This document shows, piece after piece, positions 45,748-55,530 of a stretch of DNA of 64,000 bases. Below the pieces are notes generated by a model, which was not told the origin of the DNA, did not search any database, and saw only the letters and a program-made list of their open reading frames with translations. Position 1 is the first letter of the stretch. Each line of letters starts with the position of its first letter. The stretch lies in NCBI GenBank assembly GCA_021151605.1, contig JAGKWZ010000011.1, positions 1 to 64,000 on the forward strand. The letters run 5' to 3'. A program made the translations under genes and the position numbers. This stretch comes from Verrucomicrobiaceae bacterium. Its GTDB lineage: Bacteria; Verrucomicrobiota; Verrucomicrobiia; Verrucomicrobiales; Verrucomicrobiaceae.

Positions 45748-47130
45748 TTATCTTTTCACCAACCACCGATGTTTCCCCGCGGCGGTCTTTTCCACTTCGG
45801 GAACTTCCTTCATTGTGAGGGTGAAGTCGTCGCCAAGCTTATGCAGTAAACCCGCGCGCATGGGCTCCAGGCGGGAGCTTTGCCACTGAGGGCCAGGCTG
45901 GAAACGAAACTCGACTACGCCGGGCTTTCCCTGAGCGAACTGGACGGCGAAGAGACCGTCAAAGATGCGGTCGTGCATGTTGATGGCGGTGAGGGAGATC
46001 TGGCGTCCAGTGGCGCTGACAAGGAACTCGTAATCTCGCCCGACGACAGCGGCGATCTCGGGCATGCCCGGCAGCTCGTTTTCGGGCTGGTTGGAGAAGC
46101 GGACGTAGTCGCCGGTGCGGTAGCGCACGAGCGGCATGACGAGGTTGTGAAAGGAGGTGCCGATGATCTCGCGGTGGCCGTTTTCGTCGGGCTGGCCGAA
46201 CTCGACGAAGCCGTAGGTGGGCCAAAAATGAAGGTGATCTGACTGGCGACCTTGCCCGGCGAGCACGACGCGTTCGCTGTGACCATACCAGTGGAAGACG
46301 CGAGCTCCGAGGATGCGCTCCAGATACTCCTGGGAGTCGGCGGTGAGCTTTTCAGAGCCGCAAAGCATGGAGGTGAGGCGGAAGTCGAGTTTCAGGCCGG
46401 TCTGCTCCAGACCTCGGGCGAGCAAAAGGGCGGCGCTGGGGTAGGCGTGCAGATGCTTGGGGCGGAAACGGTTCAGCGCGGCGACGTATTCCGGCAGGCG
46501 CTGGGCGGTGAGGTGGTAGGAGGAGAGGATGAGCCAGTCCCGCGTGGCATCGTAGGAGCTGATGCGGCCACGGGCTTTGTTGGAGGTCACACCGCCGCGG
46601 ATCACGGCCACGCGATCTCCGGCGCGGTAGCCCCGGCGTGACCATTGAGCTTCGAGGTAGGCCTGCTCCTTGGGGCGGCTGATGCCACGCTGGAGATAAA
46701 AACCGACGGGCACACCGCTGGAGCCACCCGTGGTGATGTAAAGGCGCTGTTTGGCATGGATCTCAGGGTTCACCAGCTCCTCGCGGTGCTGGAGGAGGTC
46801 CTGCTTCGTCAGGAAAGGGTAGTCGGAGAGCTGTTCCAGGGACTCGAATTGCTCGGGCTTCACGCCTGCTTCAGCAAAACGGCGGGCGTAGAGCTGGGCC
46901 TTGCTGGCAGCGATGAGGCTCTCTCTCAGAGCTTGGACCTGATACCGGCGCAGTGTCTCCAAATCCCAGGTCTCGACCTGAGCAGCTTCTTTTTGAAAAC
47001 GAGCATACTCGCTGCCGTAGCGCCACGCCGCGGGCAGGCTGCGGTAGGCTCGCCCCGATATGGATTTAACCGGCTGTGGGGCGGCATCGTAGAGCCGAAG
47101 CAGCGGGTAGAGTTTGTCTTCGAGAGACAT
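45748..47130 (-). CDS. Phenylacetate-CoA ligase/CapK-like adenylate-forming enzyme
   Basis: 460 residues from the ATG at 47130 (MSLEDKLYPLLRLYDAAPQ). The adenylation P-loop is ITTGGSSGVPVGFYLQRG, followed by FHWYGHSERVVLAGQ and the hinge region RYRTGDYVRFS. CapK-type proteins are common in capsule and O-antigen clusters and probably activate an acyl or amino group for transfer to the polymer. The enclosed order (PEP-CTERM gene upstream, GT4 downstream) supports a role in surface polymer decoration. Confidence 0.8.
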   Translation of the reverse strand: MSLEDKLYPLLRLYDAAPQPVKSISGRAYRSLPAAWRYGSEYARFQKEAAQVETWDLETLRRYQVQALRESLIAASKAQLYARRFAEAGVKPEQFESLEQLSDYPFLTKQDLLQHREELVNPEIHAKQRLYITTGGSSGVPVGFYLQRGISRPKEQAYLEAQWSRRGYRAGDRVAVIRGGVTSNKARGRISSYDATRDWLILSSYHLTAQRLPEYVAALNRFRPKHLHAYPSAALLLARGLEQTGLKLDFRLTSMLCGSEKLTADSQEYLERILGARVFHWYGHSERVVLAGQGRQSDHLHFWPTYGFVEFGQPDENGHREIIGTSFHNLVMPLVRYRTGDYVRFSNQPENELPGMPEIAAVVGRDYEFLVSATGRQISLTAINMHDRIFDGLFAVQFAQGKPGVVEFRFQPGPQWQSSRLEPMRAGLLHKLGDDFTLTMKEVPEVEKTAAGKHRWLVKR

Positions 47131-47174
47131 TTTGTGGGCACCCTCTGCCCTGGAAGATGATCCGTGACGACGGA

Positions 47175-47999
47175 TTAGCGGGTCTTGCCCAGCTTGCGGA
47201 AGCGACGCAGCATCACGACGAGTCCTGCACATGCAATCATCAGGGCTCCACTTGGTTCTGGGACCGGGGCGAGGTTATAGATAATCAGTGCATCCTGCCA
47301 GTTGTCTGGGTCACTCTCTGAAAAGAGGGTGTTGGCGATCATGTAGCCATGCTGGACGGAGTAAGAGTCAAAAAAGAGGGATGTCTGGCTTTGCACATCC
47401 GTCTTAATCGTCTGGAAAAGAGCTTGGCGGGCAGCGATCGAAGTAGGATTGCCGGCGGCGTTGCCTTCCGCGAAGACATAGTCAGACAGGTTCGTGAAGT
47501 CTGTTTTGGTCGGCTTTCCATAGGTTTCAGCCAGGAAATTCTGAACGACGAAGAAGGCGTTGTAGAAGGTGTCATCGTTGCCGTAGCTTGCAGAGGCTGT
47601 TGGCTGCTCTGTAAATCGCCCAGATGCTCCAGCTAGAGTGTTCCATGGCAGATAGGTATCCAGGACGTATTGCATCACCTTCACCTGAGTAGGGATAGAT
47701 GTAGTGTAATAGCTCGGGTTGCCGGTGAAAAAATCAAGCCGCTGTGTGTTCATCTGGTCCCAGCCTTCCAGGAAGTTCAATGAATCGGCGAGAAAGCCCT
47801 GCCCTCCTCCAGCAGAAGTGGAGCCATTGGGTTCAATACACATCCACCAGTAGTTTCCGCCGTCAAAGCCTGGTCCGTTGATCTCATAGACCCCACCATA
47901 GCCGTCTCGATCAACCCCATTAATTGCCAGGACCTGAGCTGATGCTGTCAGGGAAGTGAGTCCTAGCAGAAGGGTAAGAATGAGTGTCCTGGAGATCAT
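47175..47999 (-). CDS. PEP-CTERM sorted surface protein
   Basis: 274 residues from the ATG at 47999 (MISRTLILTLLLGLTSLTASA, signal peptide), with RBS-like CAGG before it. The middle is beta-rich and contains NGVDRDGYGGVYEINGPGFD and NYWWMCIEPNGS. The end is the tripartite sorting signal VPEPSGALMIACAGLVVMLRRFRK: VPEP motif, hydrophobic helix, basic tail. It should be cut and processed by the exosortase encoded at 51265. The 64 bases before it are AT-rich and probably contain a separate promoter. Confidence 0.85.
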   Translation of the reverse strand: MISRTLILTLLLGLTSLTASAQVLAINGVDRDGYGGVYEINGPGFDGGNYWWMCIEPNGSTSAGGGQGFLADSLNFLEGWDQMNTQRLDFFTGNPSYYTTSIPTQVKVMQYVLDTYLPWNTLAGASGRFTEQPTASASYGNDDTFYNAFFVVQNFLAETYGKPTKTDFTNLSDYVFAEGNAAGNPTSIAARQALFQTIKTDVQSQTSLFFDSYSVQHGYMIANTLFSESDPDNWQDALIIYNLAPVPEPSGALMIACAGLVVMLRRFRKLGKTR

Positions 48000-48063
48000 A
48001 ACCTGATTTTTATCATAAATCTGATATTTTAACAATAGTAAACTTACAGTATCACTTACGCTA

Positions 48064-49995
48064 CTAAACACAAGACGGTCTTGAAAGTGTCAGTCCGGCC
48101 CAGACTTCGAAACCAATCGCGACCCAAAGCGCCTCGGCGACGGAATCTTCGTTGGCAGAGCCGCTATTCAGACTAGTCCAGAGGTTCTGGACCGCACGGC
48201 CATCCAGAATACCGCGATTCTTCAGACTGGGCAGCCACTCATCCTGGATTCGCGTGCTAACTGCAGGCTGTCGAAAAAAGGCAGCCAGGGGCACGTCAAA
48301 ACCACGTTTCCGGCGGTAGGCAAAGGTGGTGCCAAACTCCTGCACGGCGATCTGTTTGATGATCCGCTTCGTGCCGTGCATCCGGGCATTTGGGCCATAG
48401 ACTGGACAGGCGAGTGAGCTGAGCGGCAGAGCACGGGCGGCTTTAGCCACCCCTAGGTCAAGGAATGGCACTCGGCACTCCACGCCATGTGCCATGGTCA
48501 TTTTATCCTGACGAAGCAGGAGATCGGGCAGATAGGTCTCGGTCTCGTAGCGGATTTGCTTTCGCAAACCGGAACCAGGAATGTAAGCGAGGTGATCCAG
48601 GCGCTGTGCGATGGCGTCTTCGGCACGTGCACCGGGCAGTAGCTCTGTGAGTAGTGCCGCCGCTCCATAGGCGGAGCCCGTCACAGTTTGCCGATCGAGA
48701 CTCTGAGTGGCCTGCCCAAAAAGCCGCCAAAGGCGTCCGTGGGACTGTACTGCGAGTGTGGCTCCGAGGCGGAAGACGTTTGGGTGTTGCTTCTGGAGTG
48801 CGGCATAGAAAAAGCGGTTGTAGCCAGCGAATAACTCATCGCAGCCTTCGCCAGTGAGCAGGACTTTCACCGTCTGGCGCGCCTCACGGGCGAGGAGGTC
48901 AATGGCGAGGGTATTGGGATTGCCGGGTGGCCCATCGAGGTGCCAGGTCACGCGGGAAAAATCATCGGCGAAGTGCTGCGGAGAGAACAGATAGCGGTGG
49001 CTGTGGACGCCAGCCTTCCTCGCGGCCTGCGTGATCCAGGTATCTTCGCTGACTTCTGGGTCATCGAAAACGATGGAGAAGCTGTGGCGCGTGTCCGAGC
49101 TGGCCCGGGCGGCATCCAGGGTGATGAGCGAGGAGTCGATGCCACCGCTGAGTTGGGTGCCGAGGGGGACATCGCTCACGAGCTGGCTGCGGACCGCCTG
49201 GCGGAGTGCCTCGCGGACTGAAGAAGCATTGCTTTGGCCATCCGTCCCATCTGGCAGGTGCCAGTAGCGGCGTAGCGTCAGTTCTCCGCTATCAGACCGC
49301 CAGCTCATCTCATGCCCTGGCGGTAGCTGCTGGACTCCACGGAGCAGAGTGCGATCCCAGGCCGTGTAGCGAAACATCAACTGCTCCGCTAGGTGAGCGG
49401 TTTCCAGATCGGCCCGGAAGCCGGGATGCTGGAGGAAAGCTTTGATCTCCGAAGCGATGACGAGCGTGCCATCCGCGAGCCGGGCGTGATACAGAGGCTT
49501 AATGCCAAAGTGATCCCGGGCCACACGCAGCGTGCCCGTTTTCACATCGGCGACGGCGATGGCGAACATGCCCTCGATCCGGGAAAGCATCGTTTCCCAG
49601 CCGTGAAGTTCATAAAGCCTGAGGATCACCTCCGTGTCCGAGTGCCCTCGAAACTCGGCTCCTGCGGCGCGCAAGGTCCCGCGCAGCTCGTTTGCATTGT
49701 AGATCTCGCCGTTGAAGACAAGCACTACCTTCCCATCTGCGCTGCACATCGGTTGGTGACCTGCAGCAGAGAGATCCTGAATGCTCAGCCTGGCAAAGCC
49801 AAAGCCACCATCTGTGCCCTGGGGTAATCTTTGACCCGCCAGATGGGCCGACGTGAGGCCCTGCGCGAAGGAGACGGCGTGGAAACCTTCATCATCAGGC
49901 CCGCGATGGCGGATGGAGCGCAGCATCGCCTCCAAAGTGCCATCCGAGGACAAAGGTCGGCCCGAAGGCGCAAAGCAGCCGATGAATCCACACAT
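48064..49995 (-). CDS. asnB: Asparagine synthase (glutamine-hydrolysing) type amidotransferase
   Basis: 643 residues. N-terminal glutaminase domain with catalytic Cys2 (MCGFIGCFAP), RHRGPDDEG and VFNGEIYN. C-terminal ATP-pyrophosphatase domain with LSGGIDSSL (282-290) and LTGEGCDELFAGYNRF. In polysaccharide clusters such enzymes often amidate a sugar acid (for example a uronic acid) rather than aspartate; the setting favours this but the sequence alone does not decide. Confidence 0.85.
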   Translation of the reverse strand: MCGFIGCFAPSGRPLSSDGTLEAMLRSIRHRGPDDEGFHAVSFAQGLTSAHLAGQRLPQGTDGGFGFARLSIQDLSAAGHQPMCSADGKVVLVFNGEIYNANELRGTLRAAGAEFRGHSDTEVILRLYELHGWETMLSRIEGMFAIAVADVKTGTLRVARDHFGIKPLYHARLADGTLVIASEIKAFLQHPGFRADLETAHLAEQLMFRYTAWDRTLLRGVQQLPPGHEMSWRSDSGELTLRRYWHLPDGTDGQSNASSVREALRQAVRSQLVSDVPLGTQLSGGIDSSLITLDAARASSDTRHSFSIVFDDPEVSEDTWITQAARKAGVHSHRYLFSPQHFADDFSRVTWHLDGPPGNPNTLAIDLLAREARQTVKVLLTGEGCDELFAGYNRFFYAALQKQHPNVFRLGATLAVQSHGRLWRLFGQATQSLDRQTVTGSAYGAAALLTELLPGARAEDAIAQRLDHLAYIPGSGLRKQIRYETETYLPDLLLRQDKMTMAHGVECRVPFLDLGVAKAARALPLSSLACPVYGPNARMHGTKRIIKQIAVQEFGTTFAYRRKRGFDVPLAAFFRQPAVSTRIQDEWLPSLKNRGILDGRAVQNLWTSLNSGSANEDSVAEALWVAIGFEVWAGLTLSRPSCV

Positions 49996-50027
49996 GAGAT
50001 GAAAGTGACGAAATGCCTCGTCGTGGC

Positions 50028-51194
50028 TCAGGCCATCTTTAGCACTGGAGCCCTGGTGCTGGCGAGCACACGAGACCGCCAGGCCATGAAGAAGCGCTCC
50101 AAACGTGGGCCGATGAGAACCAGCACCCCCAAGACCAAACTGAATTCGATGGCCGTGTGTGCGATGGGGTAGTGGTGCACGATATCAGGTGCTATCTGAT
50201 CCAAGAAATGATCCACAAGCAAAAGAAGCTGCATGTGCAGGATGTAGCAAGGGAAGCTGAACTGCCCCAGCCAGCGGCAGACTGGCTCAGCCCACGCGCG
50301 CTTGCTTAATTCCAAGTGCTGTCCGCCAGCCAGGAGAAGCATCAGTCCAGGGATGGAGCTCCACCCAGCCAGATGAATCGCCCAGCCGGGATACTGCTTG
50401 AATTTCAAAACCACGAGAAGCCCTTCCGACACAGAGCAAAGGACCAAAGCCGCCATCCATTTACGCTTGGTAACCGACTGCCGGGCGCTGGTCCAGTTTC
50501 CCGCCACCCAGGCCCCGCAAACCCACACAGGAAACAGCACCAAAATCGCCCAAACTCCTTCAGCGGAAGCGCGGTGTTCCATAAAGTGAAACACCTTCCA
50601 GAGAATGAGGATCACCGTCACCCCGAGCAATGAGGCGATAATGACCGTGAACGCGGCCAGATTAACTCGCCCACGCATCAGTAGAAGTGCGGCAGGCCAC
50701 ACTGCATAATAGGCCACTTCGCAACTCAGGCTCCAGGAAGGTTCGAAAGCTGGGAAGGGTGCGGTAAAGATTTGCAGGCTCACCAGACTTGCCAGCAGCT
50801 GTTTCCAGGGAGTCGGATTGTAACCATTGCCAAATTCCTCATGCAGCATCCAGGCAGCTACAGCCAGCACCAGGCCGAGAAGGAAGAGTGGGTAAATCCG
50901 AGTGATCCGCACCAGTGCATAGCGCCGCCAGGAAAAGCTGCCTTCATGGATGCTCCGGGAGATGCTCCGATGAATGCAAAGCCCTGAGATCATGAAGAAG
51001 CACCAAACGCAAAATCCGCCATGGCCGAAGCTGGCCCGCGCCAAACGCCAGCCTTCGGGATTCTCCTCATAAGACCAACCGTAAGCCTCCGCCACAGCCA
51101 GATCAAACGTGTGCGTGAACATCACCAGCAAGGCCGCGATGCCTCGCAAGGCATCGATCAACAGTTCAGAGTCTCGGTCAAAACGCTCGTTCAT
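50028..51194 (-). CDS. Acyltransferase family 3 membrane protein
   Basis: 388 residues with about ten membrane helices. The motif LIDALRGIAALLVMFTHTFD at residues 12-31 carries the conserved Arg and His of the acyltransferase-3 family; SRSIHEGSFSWRRYALVRIT and RIYPLFLLGLVLAVAAWML follow. It O-acetylates sugars using cytoplasmic acyl-CoA across the inner membrane. It fits the polysaccharide cluster well. Confidence 0.85.
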   Translation of the reverse strand: MNERFDRDSELLIDALRGIAALLVMFTHTFDLAVAEAYGWSYEENPEGWRLARASFGHGGFCVWCFFMISGLCIHRSISRSIHEGSFSWRRYALVRITRIYPLFLLGLVLAVAAWMLHEEFGNGYNPTPWKQLLASLVSLQIFTAPFPAFEPSWSLSCEVAYYAVWPAALLLMRGRVNLAAFTVIIASLLGVTVILILWKVFHFMEHRASAEGVWAILVLFPVWVCGAWVAGNWTSARQSVTKRKWMAALVLCSVSEGLLVVLKFKQYPGWAIHLAGWSSIPGLMLLLAGGQHLELSKRAWAEPVCRWLGQFSFPCYILHMQLLLLVDHFLDQIAPDIVHHYPIAHTAIEFSLVLGVLVLIGPRLERFFMAWRSRVLASTRAPVLKMA

Positions 51195-51264
51195 CAGAAA
51201 TGAAGGTCACTGTCCCTGCTGCTCAGTCTTCATGCAACGCAGTGGTGAATAGCTGGCAAAAAAC

Positions 51265-52962
51265 TTACAAACCACCGGACTCCACTGACAACGACTTTTG
51301 AAACCGTGGAGCCAGCTCACGAATCAGTTCAGAGACCAGCTTTGTCGTGGTTTCGGAATCGCGAGGGCGCTGGCCCGACTCACGAGTCTCCAAATTGTCC
51401 GTGACCCAGGCTGTGACGCTCGCATACGCCCAGCGGTGGTTCACGTTGCGGGCGATGTTGTCCCAGGTCGTGAGCCAGACACGCATGGCATTGCTCGGCG
51501 TCGTCACATCCTCGCCGATAAACCAATAGACATAGTGTGCCCGCAACATCTTCGGCTTGCCTCCAGAACGGCGGAGTTCACGCTCCACGAGCAGGTCCTT
51601 CACGTGCAAAGTCCTGCCCGGTGAGATCTCCACGGGCATGATGCGTGAATCCAGCAGCGTCCAGCCCTGGCCGTCGAGACAGACTTCCGGGCGGTGAATG
51701 CTGCGTCGTTCCGCGCCAGCGAGCACGAGAGAGACCTGCATCACATCGCGATCCGCTGGCAGTCCGGGTGAGCGATACTGCATCTTCAGCATCTGAGTAT
51801 CCGCCGGTAGTAGTTCTTTCTCTGCGGCATCTCTTTCCAAAGGCTGCCCCAGGAAACGGCCGACCGCCGTGGGAAGCTCCATCACCACGCCAGAGGCATC
51901 GCCCGCGCGGACCTCAGGGGAGAGGCGGCAGGAGATCAAAGCGCTGACGACCAAAAGGACGCAGAGTGTCGCCGGAAGAAGACGTGGAGACGCTGAAACA
52001 TGAACACATTGTGAATCTGGTTCTCCGCCTCTCTGTGTCTCTTTGTCTCCGCGTTTTCTGAAAACCCTCTCTACTGCCTCCAATCCCGCCAGCGCCACGA
52101 GATAGACCACGATGCCCGAAACAAAGTGGAAGGTGCTCACCTCCCGCTCCTGATCCCCCACGGCAAACTCCTGCCCAAAGGCCATCGTGCCCGCGATGAG
52201 GATCAGCAGCCTCGCCATGTTGGCCACCACCGCCAGCGGGAAGCCGCAAAGGAAGAGGAACAATCGCCTGAGCAGCGTCTTTTGACGGAAGTAACCGAAA
52301 AGTGCGGATACCATCAACAAGGCGAAGAGTGATCTCATGCCGCTGCATGGCCCGTCCACCTTCAGGCTGAAAAGCTGACCTGCCGCGTGGGTGGCGTCGG
52401 CTGCAGAAATCAGAGCCGTGCCCTCGCGGATCGTCTCCAGACCTATCATGTTCAGCACAAAGGAAGTCGTCTCCACCATCAGCACCCGCAGGCGGAAGGA
52501 GACAGAGTCCTCCAGAAACACCATCGGCCACATGAAGCCGAGCATCAGCCAGGCGAAGCACAGTCTCTTCGCATAAGCCCAGCCGAAACAGGCCAGCACC
52601 ACGCCGGCTAGGTAGAGCTGCACCCCAAAAGCGCCGAGATAATAATTGTTCGCCTTGTAGCCACCGAAGTAGGCCAGCATCGCTAAAACCACGGCAGCCA
52701 AGCCGAGCACGCTGCCTTTCACCGGCAGGGCAGCCAGCTCCTCTTTTCGTTTCCAAACCAGCCACCCTGCGATGAACGGTGCCAGGAAGCCATGCTGCCA
52801 GGTGGGATCTTTCCAGCGGATCAGTAGCTCCTCCAGCAAAGTCAGGCGGAAGGCCCCGTAGCCCGCCGCATAGGGCTGCGCAGCTACCAGCAGAGCAAGA
52901 CTCGCCAAGAGTATTGCCAGCGTGATCCACCTCTGGGAGGCCGATGTCTTTATTCCGCTCAT
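51265..52962 (-). CDS. Exosortase fused to EpsI domain
   Basis: 565 residues from the ATG at 52962. Residues 1-300 form a membrane exosortase with the catalytic triad Cys206 (DGPCSGMRSL), Arg251 (NMARLL) and His279 (VSTFHFVSG). After a linker rich in charged residues (ERVFRKRGDKETQRGGEPDS), residues ~325-565 form an EpsI-type domain (VAGAERRSIHRPEVCLDGQG is close to LAGAERRSIHRPEVCLDGQG here). It processes PEP-CTERM proteins such as the one at 47175 and couples them to extracellular polysaccharide. Confidence 0.9.
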   Translation of the reverse strand: MSGIKTSASQRWITLAILLASLALLVAAQPYAAGYGAFRLTLLEELLIRWKDPTWQHGFLAPFIAGWLVWKRKEELAALPVKGSVLGLAAVVLAMLAYFGGYKANNYYLGAFGVQLYLAGVVLACFGWAYAKRLCFAWLMLGFMWPMVFLEDSVSFRLRVLMVETTSFVLNMIGLETIREGTALISAADATHAAGQLFSLKVDGPCSGMRSLFALLMVSALFGYFRQKTLLRRLFLFLCGFPLAVVANMARLLILIAGTMAFGQEFAVGDQEREVSTFHFVSGIVVYLVALAGLEAVERVFRKRGDKETQRGGEPDSQCVHVSASPRLLPATLCVLLVVSALISCRLSPEVRAGDASGVVMELPTAVGRFLGQPLERDAAEKELLPADTQMLKMQYRSPGLPADRDVMQVSLVLAGAERRSIHRPEVCLDGQGWTLLDSRIMPVEISPGRTLHVKDLLVERELRRSGGKPKMLRAHYVYWFIGEDVTTPSNAMRVWLTTWDNIARNVNHRWAYASVTAWVTDNLETRESGQRPRDSETTTKLVSELIRELAPRFQKSLSVESGGL

Positions 52963-52966
52963 AGGG

Positions 52967-53605
52967 TCAGCGCCGAACTGCAATCCACGACTTTGAGAAC
53001 AAGCCGCAGAATGGTTCACCGATAATTTCACAGTCAGGAAAGAGGTGCCGCATCTCGCGTTTGGAGAGCAGCCGTGTCGTTCTTATCGCCTCATCGATTT
53101 CAGCCCGTGTTGGCTTTTGCAAAAGACCCCAAGGTGTAAACCAGCGCAGGATTCTCCGCTGAAGCCACCGCGGTAAATATTGGATGCCTGGGGCGACATA
53201 GTGCGGCTCGATCGGGAATTCATAGGCGGGCGTTTGAACCCAAAGCCGTCTTCCCACGCGCCGTGCCTCCTGCGCAAAAGCCAACTGCCGATCCCAGTCC
53301 CCCACATGTTCGATGACACTGTTGGAAAAGACGATGTCGAAACTCGCATCAGGATAGGGGAGCTTGCATCCATCACCTGTCACGGTTTCGATCTGTAGAT
53401 CCCCTGCTGGTGGCATATCAACAGGATGAACATTCAGGCAGAGAATGCGCAGATTCTTCAAGCCAGAGGCATTCCAAAAGGCGGCATAGCCTCCGACATC
53501 CAGGATGACCTGCCCTTCAGCCGGCTGAATCATGTCGCGAAACATGGCCATCCGGCGGCCCCTGAATCGTCTCATGAATGGGCGGTAGAGATCGAAGATC
53601 GTCAT
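52967..53605 (-). CDS. SAM-dependent methyltransferase
   Basis: 212 residues from the ATG at 53605 (MTIFDLYRPFMRRFRGRRMA). Class I fold: motif I VILDVGGYAAFWN, post I LNVHPVDM, motif II FDIVFSNSVIEHVGDW, with LWVQTPAYEFPIEPHYVAPG later. The glycines of motif I are slightly unusual (DVGGYAAFW). It probably methylates a polysaccharide component or lipid-linked intermediate, by context. It ends 4 bases before the exosortase start. Confidence 0.75.
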   Translation of the reverse strand: MTIFDLYRPFMRRFRGRRMAMFRDMIQPAEGQVILDVGGYAAFWNASGLKNLRILCLNVHPVDMPPAGDLQIETVTGDGCKLPYPDASFDIVFSNSVIEHVGDWDRQLAFAQEARRVGRRLWVQTPAYEFPIEPHYVAPGIQYLPRWLQRRILRWFTPWGLLQKPTRAEIDEAIRTTRLLSKREMRHLFPDCEIIGEPFCGLFSKSWIAVRR

Positions 53606-53618
53606 GGTCACAGTTGAA

Positions 53619-54764
53619 TTAGAGGGGGAAGTTTTGGCCCATCCATTCCCAGACAGCGCGAGCGCGGACATGGGCGGATGTTGTTTCGGCAATGCCGCGC
53701 GCGAAGAGAGACATCGTCGTGAGGGTGGAAGGCGTCAGCGCGGCTCGGAGACAGGCGGTGAGAGCGGCGGTGTCTTCAGGCAGAAAAGTGAAGCCATTCT
53801 TCCCCTCCTGCACGAGCGCCTCTGCCGCGCCTGCATGGCGGCTGACGAGCAGTGGCAGCCCAAGGCAGGCGGCCTCGTGAACGACTGCCGCGTAGGTATC
53901 CTGACGGGTTGCGAGCACGAAGGCATCGGCCTGCCCAAAAGCTTGCCAGAGCGCTTCACCATCCAGATGGCCAGTGATTTCCACCTGCGACTCCAGACCA
54001 TATCTGGTGATGAGGCCTTGGCCCCAGCCATCCGTGTCTGCGCCGAGCAGACGGAGCCGCCAGTGGTTGTGACCAGCAGCGTTGAGCTCTGCAAAGGCGG
54101 CGAGCAGGAGGTCGGCTCCTTTGCGCGGAAGGATGCGACCGACTTGCACGAATTGAATGGGAGCATCGACTTTGATGGATCTCAGCGGCGGCAGGAGCTT
54201 GCGGCTATCGGCGGCATGGAATGCGGCGACGGCGGGGCGGGCCTCCCCGCAGCCAGGGTGGAGAGCGGCTGGTGAACAGGCGATGATGCCATCCGCCAAA
54301 TGACTCCAGAGCCGATGCCAGAGGTGGACTTGCAGAGGGAAGAAGTGTTCATTGGCTAGGCCGACCTCGCTGGAGACCACGACCGGTCGGCCGCGCCACT
54401 TTGCCCAAAGAAGGGCTCCAAGAGTGTAAGGACTGTATTCGTGGACCCAGACGAGTGCTGGATTGAAACTATCGAGTTCATGCCACAAACGCTGTGAGGG
54501 AAGCTGCGTGCCACTGGCTTCTGACTTCCAGCGTGTGCCGTAACCTTTGGCCTCAGCGGAGATTTCAGCGGTTTCGAGCCAGGAGACCGAGAGATGCCTT
54601 CCCTGAGGCACGGTAGTTGAGTCGGCAAAGACACTGGCGCTGCCGCGCGGGTAAAGCAGCCTCACCTCTCCACCCGCAGCACCGACTTCTTCCGCAAAGG
54701 CTTCCTGCAACGCCTTGTGATAAGGTGCCCGCGCACGCGTGACGATGGCGATGCGTCGGCTCAT
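53619..54764 (-). CDS. Glycosyltransferase family 4 protein
   Basis: 381 residues from the ATG at 54764 (MSRRIAIVTRARAPYHKALQ). GT-B fold with FNPALVWVHEYSPYTLGALL, the donor site FVQVGRILPRKGADLLLAAF, EALWQAFGQADAFVLATRQD and VVHEAACLGLPLLVSRHAG. The start overlaps the stop of the upstream methyltransferase by ATGA, showing coupling. Sugar and acceptor unknown. Confidence 0.8.
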   Translation of the reverse strand: MSRRIAIVTRARAPYHKALQEAFAEEVGAAGGEVRLLYPRGSASVFADSTTVPQGRHLSVSWLETAEISAEAKGYGTRWKSEASGTQLPSQRLWHELDSFNPALVWVHEYSPYTLGALLWAKWRGRPVVVSSEVGLANEHFFPLQVHLWHRLWSHLADGIIACSPAALHPGCGEARPAVAAFHAADSRKLLPPLRSIKVDAPIQFVQVGRILPRKGADLLLAAFAELNAAGHNHWRLRLLGADTDGWGQGLITRYGLESQVEITGHLDGEALWQAFGQADAFVLATRQDTYAAVVHEAACLGLPLLVSRHAGAAEALVQEGKNGFTFLPEDTAALTACLRAALTPSTLTTMSLFARGIAETTSAHVRARAVWEWMGQNFPL

Positions 54765-55519
54765 GCTGCAGGTTTGCGGACCACGGCGAAGAGTCTCGCG
54801 CTGAAAAAGCCTGGGAACAGCCGTGAAAGCCAGCCAAAGGGCTTCGAGATCCCATTTAATAAAGGATGCCAATCCTTCCGGCGGTAAATGTACGGCAGGG
54901 CGCTCAGAGTGAAGGGCTGTGCGTGAAGCTTCACAAATTCAAAGCCCGAGGTCTCGGCGAGCTGGCGCAGCATGTTCGGGCAAAAAAAGCGGATGTGAGG
55001 GTCACGCCATGGCGCGCGCCGTGCTGTGTGAGGGCTGCCGCCAGGACTCAGAAAACCCGTGAAAAGGAACTCCAGTCGCTGCGCGTAGTTCGCAGCATTC
55101 GGCACACTGAGGATGGCGTGGGCACCAGGTTTCAAAGCACGGCGTATGGTCGCCAATGCTGTGTCTGGCTCCAGGAGATGCTCCAGCACCTCGAAGCAGA
55201 TGGCCACGTCAGCGCTGTCGTCGGGGAAGGGGATGCTGCTATCCGGCGCGATGGCCTTCACATCCAGCCCGAGCTGTGCGGCGTGGTCGAGCGCGGTCTG
55301 GGAGATGTCGAAGCCGTGATAAGTGACTCCACGCTCAGCCATGCTCCGGCCATAGCGCTCGCCATTGCCACAGCCATAGTCGATCAGCTTCATGCCGGGC
55401 CTCAGCAGCTCTGCGAAGAGCTTTTCTTCGTCAGGATTCGTGCCGCCGAGGTCGGGTGTCCAGCAGCCGGCGTCGCCGGACTTCACCCAGTAGGATTCGT
55501 AGAAGGAGGGTTGGGACAT
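54761..55519 (-). CDS. SAM-dependent methyltransferase
   Basis: 252 residues. Motif I KLIDYGCGNGERYGR (about 44-58), acidic ribose contact YHGFDIS, motif II SADVAICFEVLEHLLEPDTA and the post-motif HAILSVPNAANYAQRLEFLF. It belongs to the methyltransferase 11 type. Coupled to the GT4 gene at 53619 by an ATGA overlap. Confidence 0.8.
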   Translation of the reverse strand: MSQPSFYESYWVKSGDAGCWTPDLGGTNPDEEKLFAELLRPGMKLIDYGCGNGERYGRSMAERGVTYHGFDISQTALDHAAQLGLDVKAIAPDSSIPFPDDSADVAICFEVLEHLLEPDTALATIRRALKPGAHAILSVPNAANYAQRLEFLFTGFLSPGGSPHTARRAPWRDPHIRFFCPNMLRQLAETSGFEFVKLHAQPFTLSALPYIYRRKDWHPLLNGISKPFGWLSRLFPGFFSARLFAVVRKPAA

Positions 55520-55530
55520 GCAGCGGTGGA

